Shown here: positions 12,011 through 27,000 of the stretch, one piece after another
Position numbering within the stretch: the stretch's first letter is position 1
How the letters are laid out: the number at the start of each line of letters is the position of its first letter
DNA from: Cristatella mucedo
Lineage: Eukaryota; Bryozoa; Phylactolaemata; Cristatellidae
DNA: 64,000 nucleotides
Direction: 5' to 3'
NCBI GenBank assembly: GCA_009760855.2
Contig: WPIO01000029.1
Coordinates: forward strand, 407,501-471,500
Notes under the pieces: generated by a model
The model's input: the letters and a program-made list of their open reading frames with translations, nothing else
Told to the model about the DNA's origin: nothing
The model's database searches: none
Program-made: the position numbers and the translations under genes

Positions 12011-15000
12011 GGCAGACAGACAGACTTACAGACAGAGACAGTCTGTCGAATGAGCTCGTAAAAAGAAATTTTGTCTATGGAAATACCGTCAGGATAACTT
12101 ACAGCAGATCAACTTCAGACTATTAGGTAAACATGGAGCCAAGTCTACTGCATGCAGTCGTGCTACACCGAGAGTACATTTGGCATAAGGTTACCAACAG
12201 CGCAAGAGTCTGAAGCTGAGCAAATTGCAGTTGTAAAATTGCAAAAGATCTATCTGAAGAAAATAAAACCCGGAAACGATCCAGCTTTGCGGCAGAAGCA
12301 CAAGGCTTCTGCTGACAGCTGCTGGCTTACCTGTGTGACCCAGAATTGCTGTACTTCAGCAGATTCTCTTTAGCTATTTGCCCTGACTTCTCACTGGAGA
12401 TTACGTCCCAAAGTCCGTCTGAGGCCAAAATGAGCACACATTCGTCGTCAGGTTGTATATTCGAAAGTTCGTACACGGTCACCTAGGTTAGACCAAACCA
12501 ACGATCAGGTTGATGACTAGCCAGTCGATGCAAAAATCAGACCACGTTTCAGATGATGCAAGCCGGTTTGACAGCTGTGCAGATGCAGTGAAGGGGTGCA
12601 GCAGGCAGATTGCTGTTTCCCTTAAGCCTGACTGCATGCCTTTTCTAGGGGGGGGGGGGGGGTAGGGGATGTGACCCATTACAATTGGGTGAGGCCAAGT
12701 AAGAGCTCCCCTTAAAAGATTCGGCAACCTTTGGCATACCCTTGGGACACAGGCTTCATTGAGGATAATCTTGATTGCACGATCGCCGACGAAACTTGTA
12801 TTGCACTGCAGTACTTGATCCACTAGACATTACTGTCATGGCACTAGATCTCATAAAAAAAAATTGAAAAATGGCCTCCCAAACACTATCCAAGCAAACT
12901 TGAACTAAAAAATAGTCGAGTGACATATTAGATGACGTGCACGGCATAGGTTACATGCAAGAAATTGAGGACTGTTTTCACATTACATGCATGTACTCAA
13001 GGGCATGATGAGGGGGCTGCCTGGTTAAAGTTTCTTAAATAGGGAGGCACAGCCATATTGGAGCTGTGATTGGCAGGCTCGGACAGGCTAGGTTTCTGAC
13101 CTCCCTTAAAAGGTTCAGCCGGTTAACTAATTGTGGCCATGCCTCGGCATTGATTAATTTTAACTCTCTCAATGTTATATCCATTAGAGATCAATATATC
13201 CATTAGAGATACCTAATTAGGCTGCACACATTCACCAAATTTGATTTACTCCTGCCCTTATTTTTCACACCAGTTATTGGCCAGTGATATATAATGCACG
13301 ACAATTTGTGGCAGACACGTCTACAATATTAGATTTAATAAGACGAATCACCGAGCCCTCAAACGATGCATTCTCACCCCTAAGTAGCATGCATTAGTTC
13401 AAGCTCCCAGTCTTTGATACGACACAAAAAGTCAATGTCCACTAACCAAGCACTTCAGCAACCAAGTAAATTTCGTATTACAGCTTGACAACACGCACAA
13501 AATATCCGGGCTCGGTGTTATTGTGCACAGCTTTGCTTGATGTGCTGACGACTGCTGCTCAAGAGCCAAGGTGCTCAGAAGCCAAGTTGGCCAAGCAGGA
13601 AAAGGCTTGCAGGTGCTAAGATGCATGCATTTTCATGACATTACTCACCACCGGTATCGGTGAAAGAAAAGGCTTGATGGCAATATTGGTGTCGAACACT
13701 TTCAAGTTATGATCTCCAAACCCACGCGTTACACCGATGGTACCCATTAGGCGTGCCTACAACAGCTGAAAAGCTCTAACAAGGGTTGCGACCAAGGATG
13801 AGAACACACACCCAACTTATTGCTAGGACTTTCGAGAAGTGATTCCCAAGTGACAAAGGAATTGCAGGCACGATGCTGCCACTCGCAGGCAAGCTGGAAG
13901 AGCAAGTACAATGTGGTCTGGCCATTTTCGGCAGATCTGCAAAAGGGTCCTAGATGAGTTACTGGTAGGTATGCCTGTCCATCCGTTTGTGGCTCTGGCA
14001 CACTATGAAGTTTGAATCAAGAGAGCAGACTTGAGTCAAGCATTAGATGTTGGCTGAATCCGCCTCACAGCCATTGTGTCGGACGATTTCACCTTGACCT
14101 GCAGTGCATCACTGACTGACTCAGGACACCGGCTATTTTCGGAACTGTAGACGCAGGACACCGGCTATTTTCAAAGCTGTAGACCACAGCTGATTGGCTG
14201 CACCTAGGCCAACAGCCCCTGCCAAGGCCACACCAGCAATGGCTGATCAGAGTGTGATCAGGAGGAGAAGCCAATAGTCTTAGATTAGTATGCACGATGG
14301 CTTGCTCGGCCAAAAGTAATCATTTAGAACTACTACATATTGGACCCGTTGGTTGCTTGTTCTTTGTCCGCATTTAGATATGATCCACGTTCTGTTTGTC
14401 GGCTGCTTTATAATAATAATAATAATGCACTTGATAAAGCGCCCTCAGAGAACTCATATCTTTTTCTAGGCGATTTACATTTGCTGCAAAGGGAAACGCG
14501 ATTGAATGGTGAGTAATACCATGATTGATAAACAACATGAATAACATGGTTAGGGGTGGCATGCACAGGGTCAGCATGCAAGTGTGGTTAGTGGTGGCAT
14601 ACACAGTGTCAGCACGCATAAGCACATGAAGGACGAATCACAGAGACCCACTAAATGCTGTCATAAATAGGTGTTTTTAAGTTCTATTTAAATGTGGTCA
14701 AGTCAGGGGATGTGACGCAAGTCGGGAGTGAATTCCAGGTTTGGGGGCATTTGAACTAAATGCACGGTCTCCAAAGGATTTGAGGTTTGTACGAGGTATT
14801 GGTAAACTGTTGGATTCCGAAAAGTGGCTGGTACGGTGCTTGGCCTGGTGGGGGAGTAGATCTGAGAGATAGGCTGGAGCCAAAGAATGAATTGACCTAA
14901 AAGTGAGCGACAAAACCTTGAAGTCGATCCGTTGCTTGACTGGGAGCCAGTGCAGGTCGGGGAGAAGTGGTGTGATATGGCAGCTGCGACGCTCACGACA

Positions 15001-18000
15001 GACAAGCCTAGCTGCGGAGTTTTACACCAGCTGTAATCGCCTGATTGCCATGCGCAACAGCAAACAAATCTTACAGCTAGCACATGATATGGACGGCAGG
15101 CCGGAAAGCCGGCCAAGAGTAACAGCTGTACAAATCGGCTACCTTTTTACCTTCGCCAGCAATGAGAGGGCAAAGGAGATCCTCACGCTCCACGGTTTTA
15201 TACATCCTACAATGAACACAGAGATTGCTCTTAAATCGCACGCTATTGCGTTTGGACAGACTCAAGTGCCGTTCACAGTGACCAAGGCAAATTGTTGTCC
15301 AGCATGGCAAGATACTGACAGACGTTTTCGGATTGGGGAAGGGGAGGGGGGGCTACATTTCTTAATGGCCAGCGTGCAATGGCCAATAGAATGGCAGGCG
15401 AGATGACTTAATTACAGGGATCTCATGATCATGAGCCTTGGAGGACGAACGAATCTGCTGCACATAGAGACGTCCACAGAATGGAGAATGTAGCAACAGC
15501 TATGAGTTATTCCAACAGCTATGCAGTTCAAGAGAGCAGCTACATCAGCCACGGATTTTAAGGCACACGGATACAGCCCGAGACTGGATGCCTGTCCTGT
15601 TATGCCCCTGGGTCTTAACATGGTGGTATACTACATGCACTTCACGACTTTGGTCGTGGGTTGGAGTTCTCAAGCGGACAGTTTGCTGCTGCAAGCAGAA
15701 AGCCATCGGAGCACGCCTGCTGCTATATATCAGCTGACCCATATTTTGCATGCATGAAAATATCAAAATAAAATATAACGGTAGAAAATTTTGAAAATAC
15801 AGCGATTGCAGGTAGTAAAGTAAGCTTTGAGATCTGCCGATTCAAGGGCTTCATTTAAACTGAGGCAGAAGAGCCCGAGCGACATGCAAACCCGCTTTCA
15901 GCAGGCAACAATGAATTGTTAGATGCAGGACTCGCACCCACAAACAGGGTCGTGAAGAGAGAGCTAGCAAGCATCTTATTGCTGGGCTGAGACCCAGCAG
16001 CGGCGGCAGCAGTCTGACACAGATTTTCCCCTGAGTGGAGAATGCTCCCACAGAGAGCTCTAGCTTGCCGGACTCTTGCTGCTCCACCAATTAAACCGAT
16101 CGCCAGAGCCGCTTCTCCATCTCTCCGGAAAGTCCTTACCATTAGCACATGAACTGATATTACTCGGGCCGAGCACAAAGCCCATAGTCCACTGAAGTGA
16201 AACAAATCTGAAATGACTAAGCAGTGAACTAAGATCTGCTGGTTTCAGTTTTTAAAATCAGTCCATCAAGTGCAGACAGACTCGCAGCATACAGGTCGGC
16301 AAAGGTAGTTATCGAATGCCGGCCGAAAGTTTGAAAGCATTTTGACTCATTCACTATATCTTTCACTCTTCACCTTTCTCCTCTCGAAAACGTTCAGATT
16401 AAGACCGTGTGCAAAGATTTGCACTGTTTTCTAGCAAGAACGAAAGTGGCTAGCAGCCACAAAGGGTTAACAAGAGTAGAGCGATAATCCTAGATGTATT
16501 TATTTTTTCTCCAAGTCGATTCCATTCCTATCTAAAGCTCATCTTTGCAAGGTTATAGTTCTGCCGTGCCACTTTCATCGACGTCTAGTGGGATTGTACT
16601 CTTTAGGACATAACTCATCAATGTGTATTCAATGTTGCTGTTATGATGTCATTTTGTAAACAAAAGCATTCAAGTGAAGGGTAAGCATGTTTAAAGCATG
16701 CTATGAATAATGTGGGTGTATCCTTTGTAAGCTATTGCAACTAACGAGTCTACTATGACGGAATTACTCTGTTAGGCCCGTGGTGGAAATACACACCACG
16801 TTTTGCTTGCAAGGAGAAATGCACAGGAGTAAGAATTACAAATCTTTGGTGAATATACTAGTCAGATTCAGTTTGTTTGGAGGTATAACCTAGAAGGCTG
16901 CGTTTAGCGATTAGTTCCACGAGCCGATGGATATTGTCTTATTGCATTCGATACCCTTACCAAGGAGACTCAAGACCATCCCCAATGTGTCCATATTAGT
17001 GAATAACATTCGCCAAGGGTCAAGCAATAGTTATGATTTTTAATACTTCACTCGATAACGGGGGGGGGGAAGGGGTGTTCAAAAGCATTTCAAACTGGCC
17101 ATAGGTCAGGCCATTCATACAACTTTCGGACTGGGTGATAAGCTATCCTAGCTAATTAGCACCCAGTCTTTCGTCTTCCTCCTTTGTCACAGTCACAGGA
17201 AAATATTGTCACTAAACCATTTGTGGAACATCCGACAGCTGCTTAGGCTCTGAGGTCGCTACACCAGCATAGAATGAATAGGCACAGGGAATAAGCGGTG
17301 GGCTAGCATGCCCTAACCAACCTAGCCGGACCTGAGGTACGTATCGAGCACTCAAAAAAATAAATAAATAAAATTCATTTGTATAGCACCCCGAGGGAAC
17401 TTAATCTCTATTCAGGTGCTTCGGAGCTCGAGCCCACGACCTCAGCCAGGCCTGGGTCAGGGCGAGCACCTTAACCGCTAGACCAAACCAGCGGAGGCAA
17501 GCCGTCCCCTTCACCTTCTTAAGATCGGCAGGCTCGGGAAAAGTCAACGTCTGCCCCCCTCTGCATCTTCGTAATCCTGGTTACATCTATACAGCACAGC
17601 ACTATCGTTGGCTTGATCGTTTTTTGAAGCACACGTCGAAATACATGCAGTGCTGGCTCAAAAATCCATGCATTCTTGGAATCAAGATATAAATATTTCA
17701 GCATTTTATGGACTGGCGACTGGTGAAATGATGACTAAACTGAACTATTTATCAGACTGTCCATGCGGGTGTAGTTACATGCAGACGGCCAAGTCTCTTC
17801 GTCTTATCTCCGGTACTGGATTGTAGCCATCGTATCCAGGTTTTACTTCACCGAAGTCTCACCATTTCGAATATTTATAACGATTGCAACGTCACCAAGT
17901 TGGTGCACGGCCCACAGTTATCCCTTTGTACAAAAAGGCAGCCAAATAATCTTAGGTGGGGGATTTACTATACGATTAGTATAAGAGATGAGCATAGTCG

Positions 18001-21000
18001 GTGCACTGTCGTTTTTATATTAATGCCCGTGTCTAGGTATCTTGAAAAACGGGAAAATGCAGTCATTTTCAAGGTACTGTAAAATGTGAGGGCGGATTCC
18101 ACCATTTCGAAACAAAATTTATGGGTCGAAGATGCAGCCTTTTGGTATTTTTTGATATAAACTGGTTTATGAAAACTCCATTGGGCAAGGAACCATGTCA
18201 AATGGGTACATTACTTTCTTTGTGCTCGGTCTCATGGGCAAACCCAGTGTGATTCAGAAATTGGAAAGGCTGACCCTAAAAATTAGCTCTGCCAGCATAT
18301 CTCCTGTTGAATCAGCTCGAAATCTAGGTGTCATAATCCAAAGTGACCTCTCGTTAGACGACCATATCAGCTCCACAGTCAAATCTGCCTATTTTCAGCT
18401 TCATAACATTGCTAAAATTAGGGCTTGTTTAGATAAGGATACCACATCTAAGTTGGTCCATGCATTCGTGACATCCCGTCTCGACTTCTGCAACTCACTG
18501 CTCGCTGGCCTACCGGCATGTGCAATCAGGCGATTGCTGCTGGTGCAAAAATCCTTAGCTAGGCTTGTCTGTCGTGAGTGCCGCAGTTGCCATGTCACAC
18601 CACTTCTCGCCGACCTGCACTGGCTACCAATCAAGCAACGGATCGACTTCAAGGTCTTGTCGCTCACTTTTAGGTCACTTCCTTCTTTGGCTCCAGCCTA
18701 TGTCTCAGATCTACTACCCCACCAGGCCAAGCATCGTACCAGCCACTTTTCGGAATCCAACAGTTTACCAATACCTCGTACAAACCTCAAATCCTTTGGA
18801 GACCGTGCATTTAGTTCGTATGTTCCCAAAGCCTGGAGCTCCCTCGCGACTTGGGTCAGGACATCCCGTGACTTGACCAAATTTAAAAAGACCTTACAAA
18901 CACACCTATTTAGGACAGCATTTAGTGGATCCCTTTGATGCGTCCTTCATGCGCTTACGCATGCTAACACTGTGCATGCAGCCACTAGCCAGATTTGCAT
19001 GCTGACCCTGTGCATGTCACCCCTAACCATGCTATTCATGTTGTTTATCAAGCATGGTATTACTCACCATTCAATCGCGTTTCCCTTTGAAGCAAATATA
19101 AAGCGCCTACAAAGATACTGGGTTCTCTGAGGGTGCTTTATCAAGTGCATTATTGTTATTATTATTATGGTTCATGGTCAAATGCCTACTACTCATAATA
19201 TAAAAGGGTCATCGGTACTTTTACAATCGTGTATATACGTATGTATATACATATATTACATATGTCAAATGAAATGCTGTAGCCTCCTAAGTCAAATAAT
19301 GAAGTACAGTCAGCCACATAAGTACTTGGCCCTGTAGCAGAGCCAGATTTTCAGGTAGGCAAAGGCCCTGCCAACAATGATCAACACGGCAGAGATTGCA
19401 ATTCTTTTATTAGATACGTGAACGGTGCCTAGGCATAGGTTGAAAGTACGTATCTCAGTATAGTAGTATCTCAGCATTCGTAACAATTTTGGCGGTTTCT
19501 TTCTCAACATGCAGCAGGATGGCGTTGTTGAAGCAGTCCGCAGCCATCGACGTTCGAAGCCATGTATTGGTAAATGTTAACGGGGAATGTCAAGAAAATA
19601 CTTTAGAAAATTGGTCCGACAATCATACATTTGTGTATGGTACTTTCAAATCACAAACATGTTAGATGTGTGATGGGAAGATCTGACGACATCCCATAAA
19701 AAGAAAAAAATGATTATGCAAATCATATCTAACCCGGATGCAAACCGGAAGCAGCATATCTTCAAACACAAATTTACCGATCTCTGAATCATATGCGACT
19801 TATATCCCAACTTGTTGAACCTTGGTAGGTCAAGATACACACGTGAAGCTTGTTAAGGTGCATGCTTGTGACTTTTTAAAAGCCTCATTTTCAGTGTTGC
19901 TGTGCACCTTGTAAAATCCATAACTCGGCCAATACTTCAGGTATCAGAGTGAAATTTGAAATGCGAATTCAGCTTTGATTGCAACCGCTGATGCTTGAAT
20001 TGTTTCTGATTAAGCCGTATAGGTTTCACTATACATGTCCATGATTGCAGAGAATAAAGTTCCAGGACGTTTGATGACATGCACAGCAAACCTATCCGAC
20101 CTAAGTCAGAAATAATTCTAGCATCAGTAGATAGCTTTCCGGCATAACAAGAGAAACAGTGAGCTTGACACGAGAGAAATGAAAGTGGTGGGCAGCACGA
20201 GCAGCATCGAGATGTGACTACCTCCGATCTGACGAATGAGACGCGAGCTTGCGTGCCGACTGCCCACAGCTCAAAGGGCGGCCGTCATCAATCCTCAGTG
20301 ATGGTGCAGTGAGGTGCCGAACAGTTTGAATTTGAAACAGGCGGCAAAGAGACACTAGCTAGCCAGTCGTGGGATGCAAAGCACGGGCAGTGGCCGGATG
20401 GCTTGCCAGGCGGGCCACACTTACCACCCGTTCGTTGCCGACGACCGATGCAGCACCCTGGTGCCTAGGTCCTTTTTCGTCAGTCGCCTGCGAAACTGCA
20501 GCGGCGTGAACTCGTCGACGACGGCTTTCTGCGGGAACAGGCTAGCCACGGTCTGCAGCCTCTGCCGCTCCGTCTCGGGCGTCAAATCGAACGAGAGCTG
20601 GCGGCAGCCGGCTTGGGTGCTGAACAGCACTGCCCTAGCGCACAGGTAGCAGCAGGGCGATGAGACGACACAGCAGCAGCAAGATCCGTGCCGGCACGCT
20701 GCTACCCCACACCCTCGGTGAGTCACACGCTCCCTGCAAGCCGTCGAAGGGAGCAGGCAGTGAAGCTTGCTAGCTAGCTTGCTTGCTCGACACGCTGTGC
20801 CTGGGCTACTCACGAACGGGCCAGGCAATGGAAGGCAAGCGTTGCAAAGCAAGCGCAGCGAGCAAACGATGCCGGCTGGCGCTGAGGCCGCTCTGAGCCA
20901 GCCTTTCAGGCATGATCAGCGACGAGCCTTTTACGGTGGAGGGGGAGAGAGAGAGAGAGAGAGAAAGGTGGCAAGCCTTGTCTTACTCACGCCAATGAAG

Positions 21001-24000
21001 CGTGCATAAAGCTAGACTTAAGCATGCGCAGAAACTTTGGCGAGCTCAGTCGGTTAGACCAGCTTAGGGTGTAGCAGAGAGACCAGAACTCGAAACATGG
21101 TGAGGGAGGATATGGGTATATCTGGGTTCCCTAAAAAAGTGACCTTTGACCTCAAGACATGTTGGGAGGGGCAGGTTTCCCCATGGTGACGACTGCACAC
21201 GACTGATTTTGCTCACACCCGCACTAGTTGCTTGACGTGAGGCAGCCGGCTAAAACTTCCTGAGCAAGAACACTGCTGGCGAGCTTTGGAAGATGTGGCA
21301 GTGGACGAGAGCTGCAGAAGCTGATTGCAAGCCAAGTGGTCAATGATTATGGTAATAAAGCCTCGTTGGACGTTGCCACGGTTCCCCTGACTCGCCGTGC
21401 ACTGTTTAATCCCTTGATTGGCCAGTTCATCCTATTATATCCAGCTGCTTGCTGGATATAATAGGATGAACATGCCCCTTACTTGTAGACCTGGCAGCAA
21501 CGGCTTTGCGCTACAGCCCCAGGGGCCGGTGGCCATCGCCAGCATAGACTTGACCACATCCCACGCTCTTGCGTCTAGCAATGAGGCTAGCAAAGCTTTG
21601 CATTTGCTGCTTTCACGTTTACACAGCTCTGTTGACATCGTCGAGGGACATCGTAGCACTAGAGAGATACGACATATGCATGCTGTCCTACGGAGTTGAA
21701 CGCACGACCTTCGGACACCAGAGGCACGGGCTATAACCGACTAAGCAGTTTCCCATTGAACCGGCTCGAAATAGAAACGTGGCGGTTGAAATGGGCTACC
21801 CCTCTCTATCTCTCTCTCTCCCTCCCTCTCTCTCTCTCTCTCCCTCCCCCCTCTCTCAATTGTGTTAGATGCTAGCAGCGGTTAGCAGCAATTTCGAGCT
21901 TTATTATAATTCGGAACGACAACGACTGCCCTACTGCCGAATATGGCTCATCCTTTTCAGTTGCCCTGAGCTGCTTCTTCCATGCTACTCATTACCCCAA
22001 CTGCTCTACTGACTCTGCCATGCTTCTCACTTTCTCTTTGTTGAGTGAGACGAAGTCTGCTGGCTATCGAATGGGTACCGAAAGCCGCTTAAGCTGTGAG
22101 TGCGCGATACAAAACTCTCCTGCGTAACACCCACATGGTCTTTATGACTTTGTGGAGTTACAGACGGAGATACAACTAGGACGAGCAGTTTGTAATCGCA
22201 AGGCTTTTTGCGTTTGTGCTGCTTTGCGAGAAGCCACGGGAGGCTGAGAACACATTGGAACCCGCTGGTTCGTCTATAGTGGGTTGTGTCTAGGAGGTGC
22301 TTTCTGCAGATATTGTTACCTTTCACTGAATCGATGTAGTTAATCATCTGCATTGCTGTTCTATTACCACAATACATGCTATTCTGCCACTTACCTGTCA
22401 ACAGGTGTGCATCTATCAGCATTCCACCTGCCGTAGCAACAGTATCCACCATAAAGTCAAGGCTAACATGTACTAGGATGTACTTCATATTTTCTTTGCA
22501 TCTAATATGATCTCCAATAACTTAACCGGACCACACATGCAGGTGCCTATGTAACATGAGTATGGTGGCCATTTGCAGAAGAACGCCAAGAAACCACAGA
22601 GCCATTCATGTACTGGTGCACCCGACTGTTAGGTTCACCTGCAGTCGCCAGCATTTGCAACGTAGAGTTTTCCTTGATAAATCATTGCAACGATGACAGC
22701 ACATCCACCTTCTACACGACTTTGCTCAATGTCGCAACCAATTTCTTCGTCCTACAAAAATTAAATGGTAAGCCATTGAGTCTGACAAAAATCAACAGTC
22801 AATAAGCTCAGATCGACAAGCCGCTCTGGTTTGGGGGTTAAGGAGCACGCCTTTGACGACCGAGGTTGTGACCTCGAGCCCTTCGGCAAATGTGACACAC
22901 TTGGATAGAGTTTAAGTAATATTAGGATGCTATACGCTGTAACTATATTGTTTTATATTTAAGAATCTGCACATACACATCAAGGGTAACACACAAGGTG
23001 CCCTCCTCACCTAAGAATCGCAAAGCCACAAGACCCTTGACATGGATGCTGTTCGTGCAAGAATATCTGCTCTGCCCCTGCTGCTCAATCCTCCTTCCAA
23101 CCTATCATCATTGGTAGATTGTTACAACACGACACTAACTGAAATGCACAATGAGCTTGCTTCTCTGATTGAGCGCACCGAGTGCCCTCGCCCAGATGGC
23201 CATTGGTTTACCACAGACAATTTGAGCAACTACCGCCCAGTCTTCCTTCTACCATTTCTATCAAAGACACTGGAAAGGGTCGTGGCAGACTAGCTAAACT
23301 CATATATCGAAACCTCACACCTTGCTAGTAAGTTCCAGTCCGGCTTTAGAGCTAATCACTCCACAGAGTCAGCATTGCTTAGGGTATACAACGACCTACT
23401 TAGGAATGCAGACATGGGTAGAGTGTCTCTGCTTGTTTTGCTCGATCTTTCGGCAGCTTTTGACACCATCGATCACAAAGTTCTTCTAGAGCGCCTCTCA
23501 TCTCGCCCGGGCATCACTGGCACTGCTCTGCAGTGGTTCAGGTCCTATCTCAGTGGGAGACTCTAGAGTATTGACGTGAATTGACAAAGATCATCTGAAG
23601 TACCTCTGAAATATGGAGTACCTCAGGGCTCCGTGCTAGGTCTGGTTTTTTCACGGTTTATACTCTCCCTCTTGCTGATGTGATTGCCATGCACAATCTA
23701 GGCTTTCACTTCTATGCGGATGACACTCAGTTGTACCTTTGCTTTGATCCCTCACAGCCTTCGAGCACCTCAAATTCTCTAAACTCACTTGCTGCATGCA
23801 TTGATGACATCCGCACATTGATGGCAGCAAAATTTCTAAAACTAAACGATGACAAAACTAACTTACTAGTTAAGGGCAAACCCAGTGTGATTCAGAAATT
23901 GGAAAGGCTGACGCTCAAAATTGGCTCTGCCAGCATATCTCCTGTCGAATCAGCTCGAAATCTAGGTGTCATATTCCAAAGTGACCTCTCGAAAGACGAC

Positions 24001-27000
24001 CATATCAGCTTCACAGTCAAATCTGCCTATTTTCAGCTTCATAATATTGCTAAAATTAGGGCTTGTTTAGATAAGGATACCACGTCCAAGTTGGTCCATG
24101 CTTTCGTGACATCTCGTCTCGACTTCTGCAACTCACTGCTTACTGGCCTACCAGCAAGTGCCATCAGGCGATTGCAGCTGGTGCAAAACTCTGCAGCTAG
24201 GCTTGTCTGTCGTGAGCATCACAGTTGCCACATTACTCCACTTCTCGCCGACCTGCACTGGCTACCAGTCAAGCAACGGATTGACTTCAAGGTCTTGTCA
24301 CTCACTTTTAGGTCCCTTCATTCTATGGCTCCAGCCTATCTCTCCGACGTACTCCCCAATCAGGCCAAGCATCGTACCACCCGCTTTTCGGAATCTAACA
24401 GTCTAGAAATATCTCGTACAAACCTCAAATCCTTTGGAGACCGTGCATTTAGTTCGTATGCTCCCAAAGCCTGGAACTCCCTACCGACCTGCATCAGAAC
24501 ATCCCCTGACCTGACCACATTTAAAAGGAACTTAAAAACACACCTATTTAGGACAGCATTTAGTGGGTCCCTATGATTCGTCCATCACGTGCTTATGCGT
24601 GCTGACACTGTGCATGCTGCCACTAACCACATTTGCATGCTGACCCTGTGCATGTCACCCCTAACCATGTTATTCATTTTGTTTGTTTTTCAAGCATGAT
24701 TTTACTTATCATTTAATTGCATTTCCCTTTGAAGCAAAGGTAAAGCGCCTAGAAAGAGATTAAGTTCTCTGAGGGCACTTTATCAAGTACATTATTATTA
24801 TTATTATTAATTAACTAGCTAGGCATACTAAGCAAAAGCTTGAAAAAACATACAAAAGATCAGGACTGACTGTCTAGCGACAGGCATACGAGGCCTACTG
24901 TAAATCGAACCAATCGATCCTGGCAAAAGCTAAGTGTAGCTTTTATAGAAATTGTTGAGTCACCGATGCACAATCCAAAAATGCTGATGCTGACGATCAA
25001 TTATCTCCTTAACCACTCCCAGGTTAGCTCCTTAACTAGTCATATATGTAATGATCTAACTGATCGCTTCTCTAGCTTCTTTGTCAATAAGATAGACAAG
25101 ATCAGGCAGTCCATCCCTAGGGTGACAGCATCCCCCTGAAATCCTGTCCATAAATTCCATCGAGCACCTCAATGTCTCCATTCAAGGTCACTAGTGACCT
25201 TGTCCAAAAGTTCATATCCCAATAAAAAAAGACTAGTCATCTGGACCCTCTTCCCACTGCCCTGCTTATATGATGCATAGATCTGCAGCTGGCATGCATA
25301 ACTAACATCATAAATATGTCATTAGCCTCAGGTCATGCCGAGCTGGTTTGGTCTAGCGGTTAAGGTGCTCGCCCTGACCAAGGTCTGACTGAGGTCGTGG
25401 GCTCGAGCCCCGAGGCATATGCGAAGCGCCTGAATAGAGATTAAGTTCTCATGGGGCGCTATATAAATGAATTATATATATATATGTCCCACCACCTTTC
25501 AGAAAGGCTATATGTAGTCAGGCCACTATTCAAGAAAGCAGCACTAGACCAAGAGAACTTGAGCAACTTCCACCCACTCTCCCTTCTACTGTTCCTATCA
25601 AAGACACTCGAATAAGTCATGGCAGACCAGCTGAACTCATATATTGAAACTTCAAACCTTGCTAGTAAGTTCCAGTCTGGTTTTAGAGCTAATCCCTCCA
25701 CAAAGTCAGCATTACCTCCGGTGTATAACGACCTACTTAGGAATGCAGGCTTGAGTAGAGTCTCTCTGCTTATTTTGCTAGATCTTTTGGCCACTATTGA
25801 TAATATCGGTCAGGAAGTCCATTTTGAGCATCTCTCATCTCGCCTGGGCATCGACTCTCATCTCGCCTGGGCATCACTTGCACTGCATTGAAATGGTACG
25901 GGTCCTATCTCAAGTGGGAGACTCCAGAGTTTTGATGTGAACGGATAAAGATCAGCCGAGAGATCTCTGAAATATGGGGTACCTTAGGGATCTGTGCTTG
26001 GTCTTATTCTTTTCATGGTTCATAATCTCCCTCTAGTCGATGTGATTGCCAGGCACAATCTAGGCTTTCACTTCTATGCAGATGACACTAAGTTGTACCT
26101 TTGCTTTGACTCCTTCCAGCCCTCCAGCTCGTCAAATTCTCGTAACTCCTTTGCTGCCTGTATTGATGATGCCAGCATAGGGATGGCAGCAAACTGTCTT
26201 AAATTAAATGATGATAAAACCAACTTTCCAGTTATTAAAAAACCAAGCGTGATTTAGAAACTGGAAAACACAACGCTCAAAATCGGCTATACCAGAATAC
26301 TTCCTGCTGAATCTGCACGAAATCTAGGTGTCATGTTCCAAAGTGACCTTTCGTTAGACGACCACATCAGCTCCACAGTCAAATCTGCCTACTCTCAGCT
26401 ACATAACATTGCTAAACTTCGGGCTTGCATAGACAGGGATACCACATCTAAATTGGTCCGCACATTTGTGACATCCCGTCTTGACTTTTGTAACTCACTG
26501 CTTGCTGGCCTACCGGCATGTGCAATCAGGGGCTTACAGCTGGTGCATAATTCTGCAGCTAGGCTTGTCTGCCGTGAGCGTAGCAGTTGCCACATCACAC
26601 CACTTCCTCGCCTGTGCTGTCTCCCAATCAAGCAATGCATCGACTTCAAGGCTTTGTCACTCACTTGTGGGTCCCTCCATTCTTTGGCTCCAGCCTACCT
26701 ATCAGACCAACTTCCCCACCAGGCCAAGCATCATACCTCTGGCTTTTCGGAATCTAATCGTTTACCTATACATTGTACAAGCCAAGAATCCTTTGGAGAC
26801 CGTGCATTTAGTTCGTATGCCCTCAAAGCCTGGAACTCACTCCCAACTTGTGTCAAGACATCTCCTGACTTGACTGCATTTAAAAAGAAACTAAAAACGC
26901 GTCTATTTATCACAGCATTTAGTGGGTCCCTGTGAGTCGTCGTTTATGTGCTTATGCATGCTGATACTGTGCATGCTGCCACTAAAACCATACTTGCATG

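Noticed and set aside
15855-16205. A 116-residue minus-strand open frame in PPM1H intron 6
   Set aside because: No similarity to PPM1H exons; the conserved blocks join without it and in phase.
22027-22488. A 153-residue minus-strand open frame
   Set aside because: Half of it is the antisense of a LINE-B 3' UTR; the rest has no recognised features.
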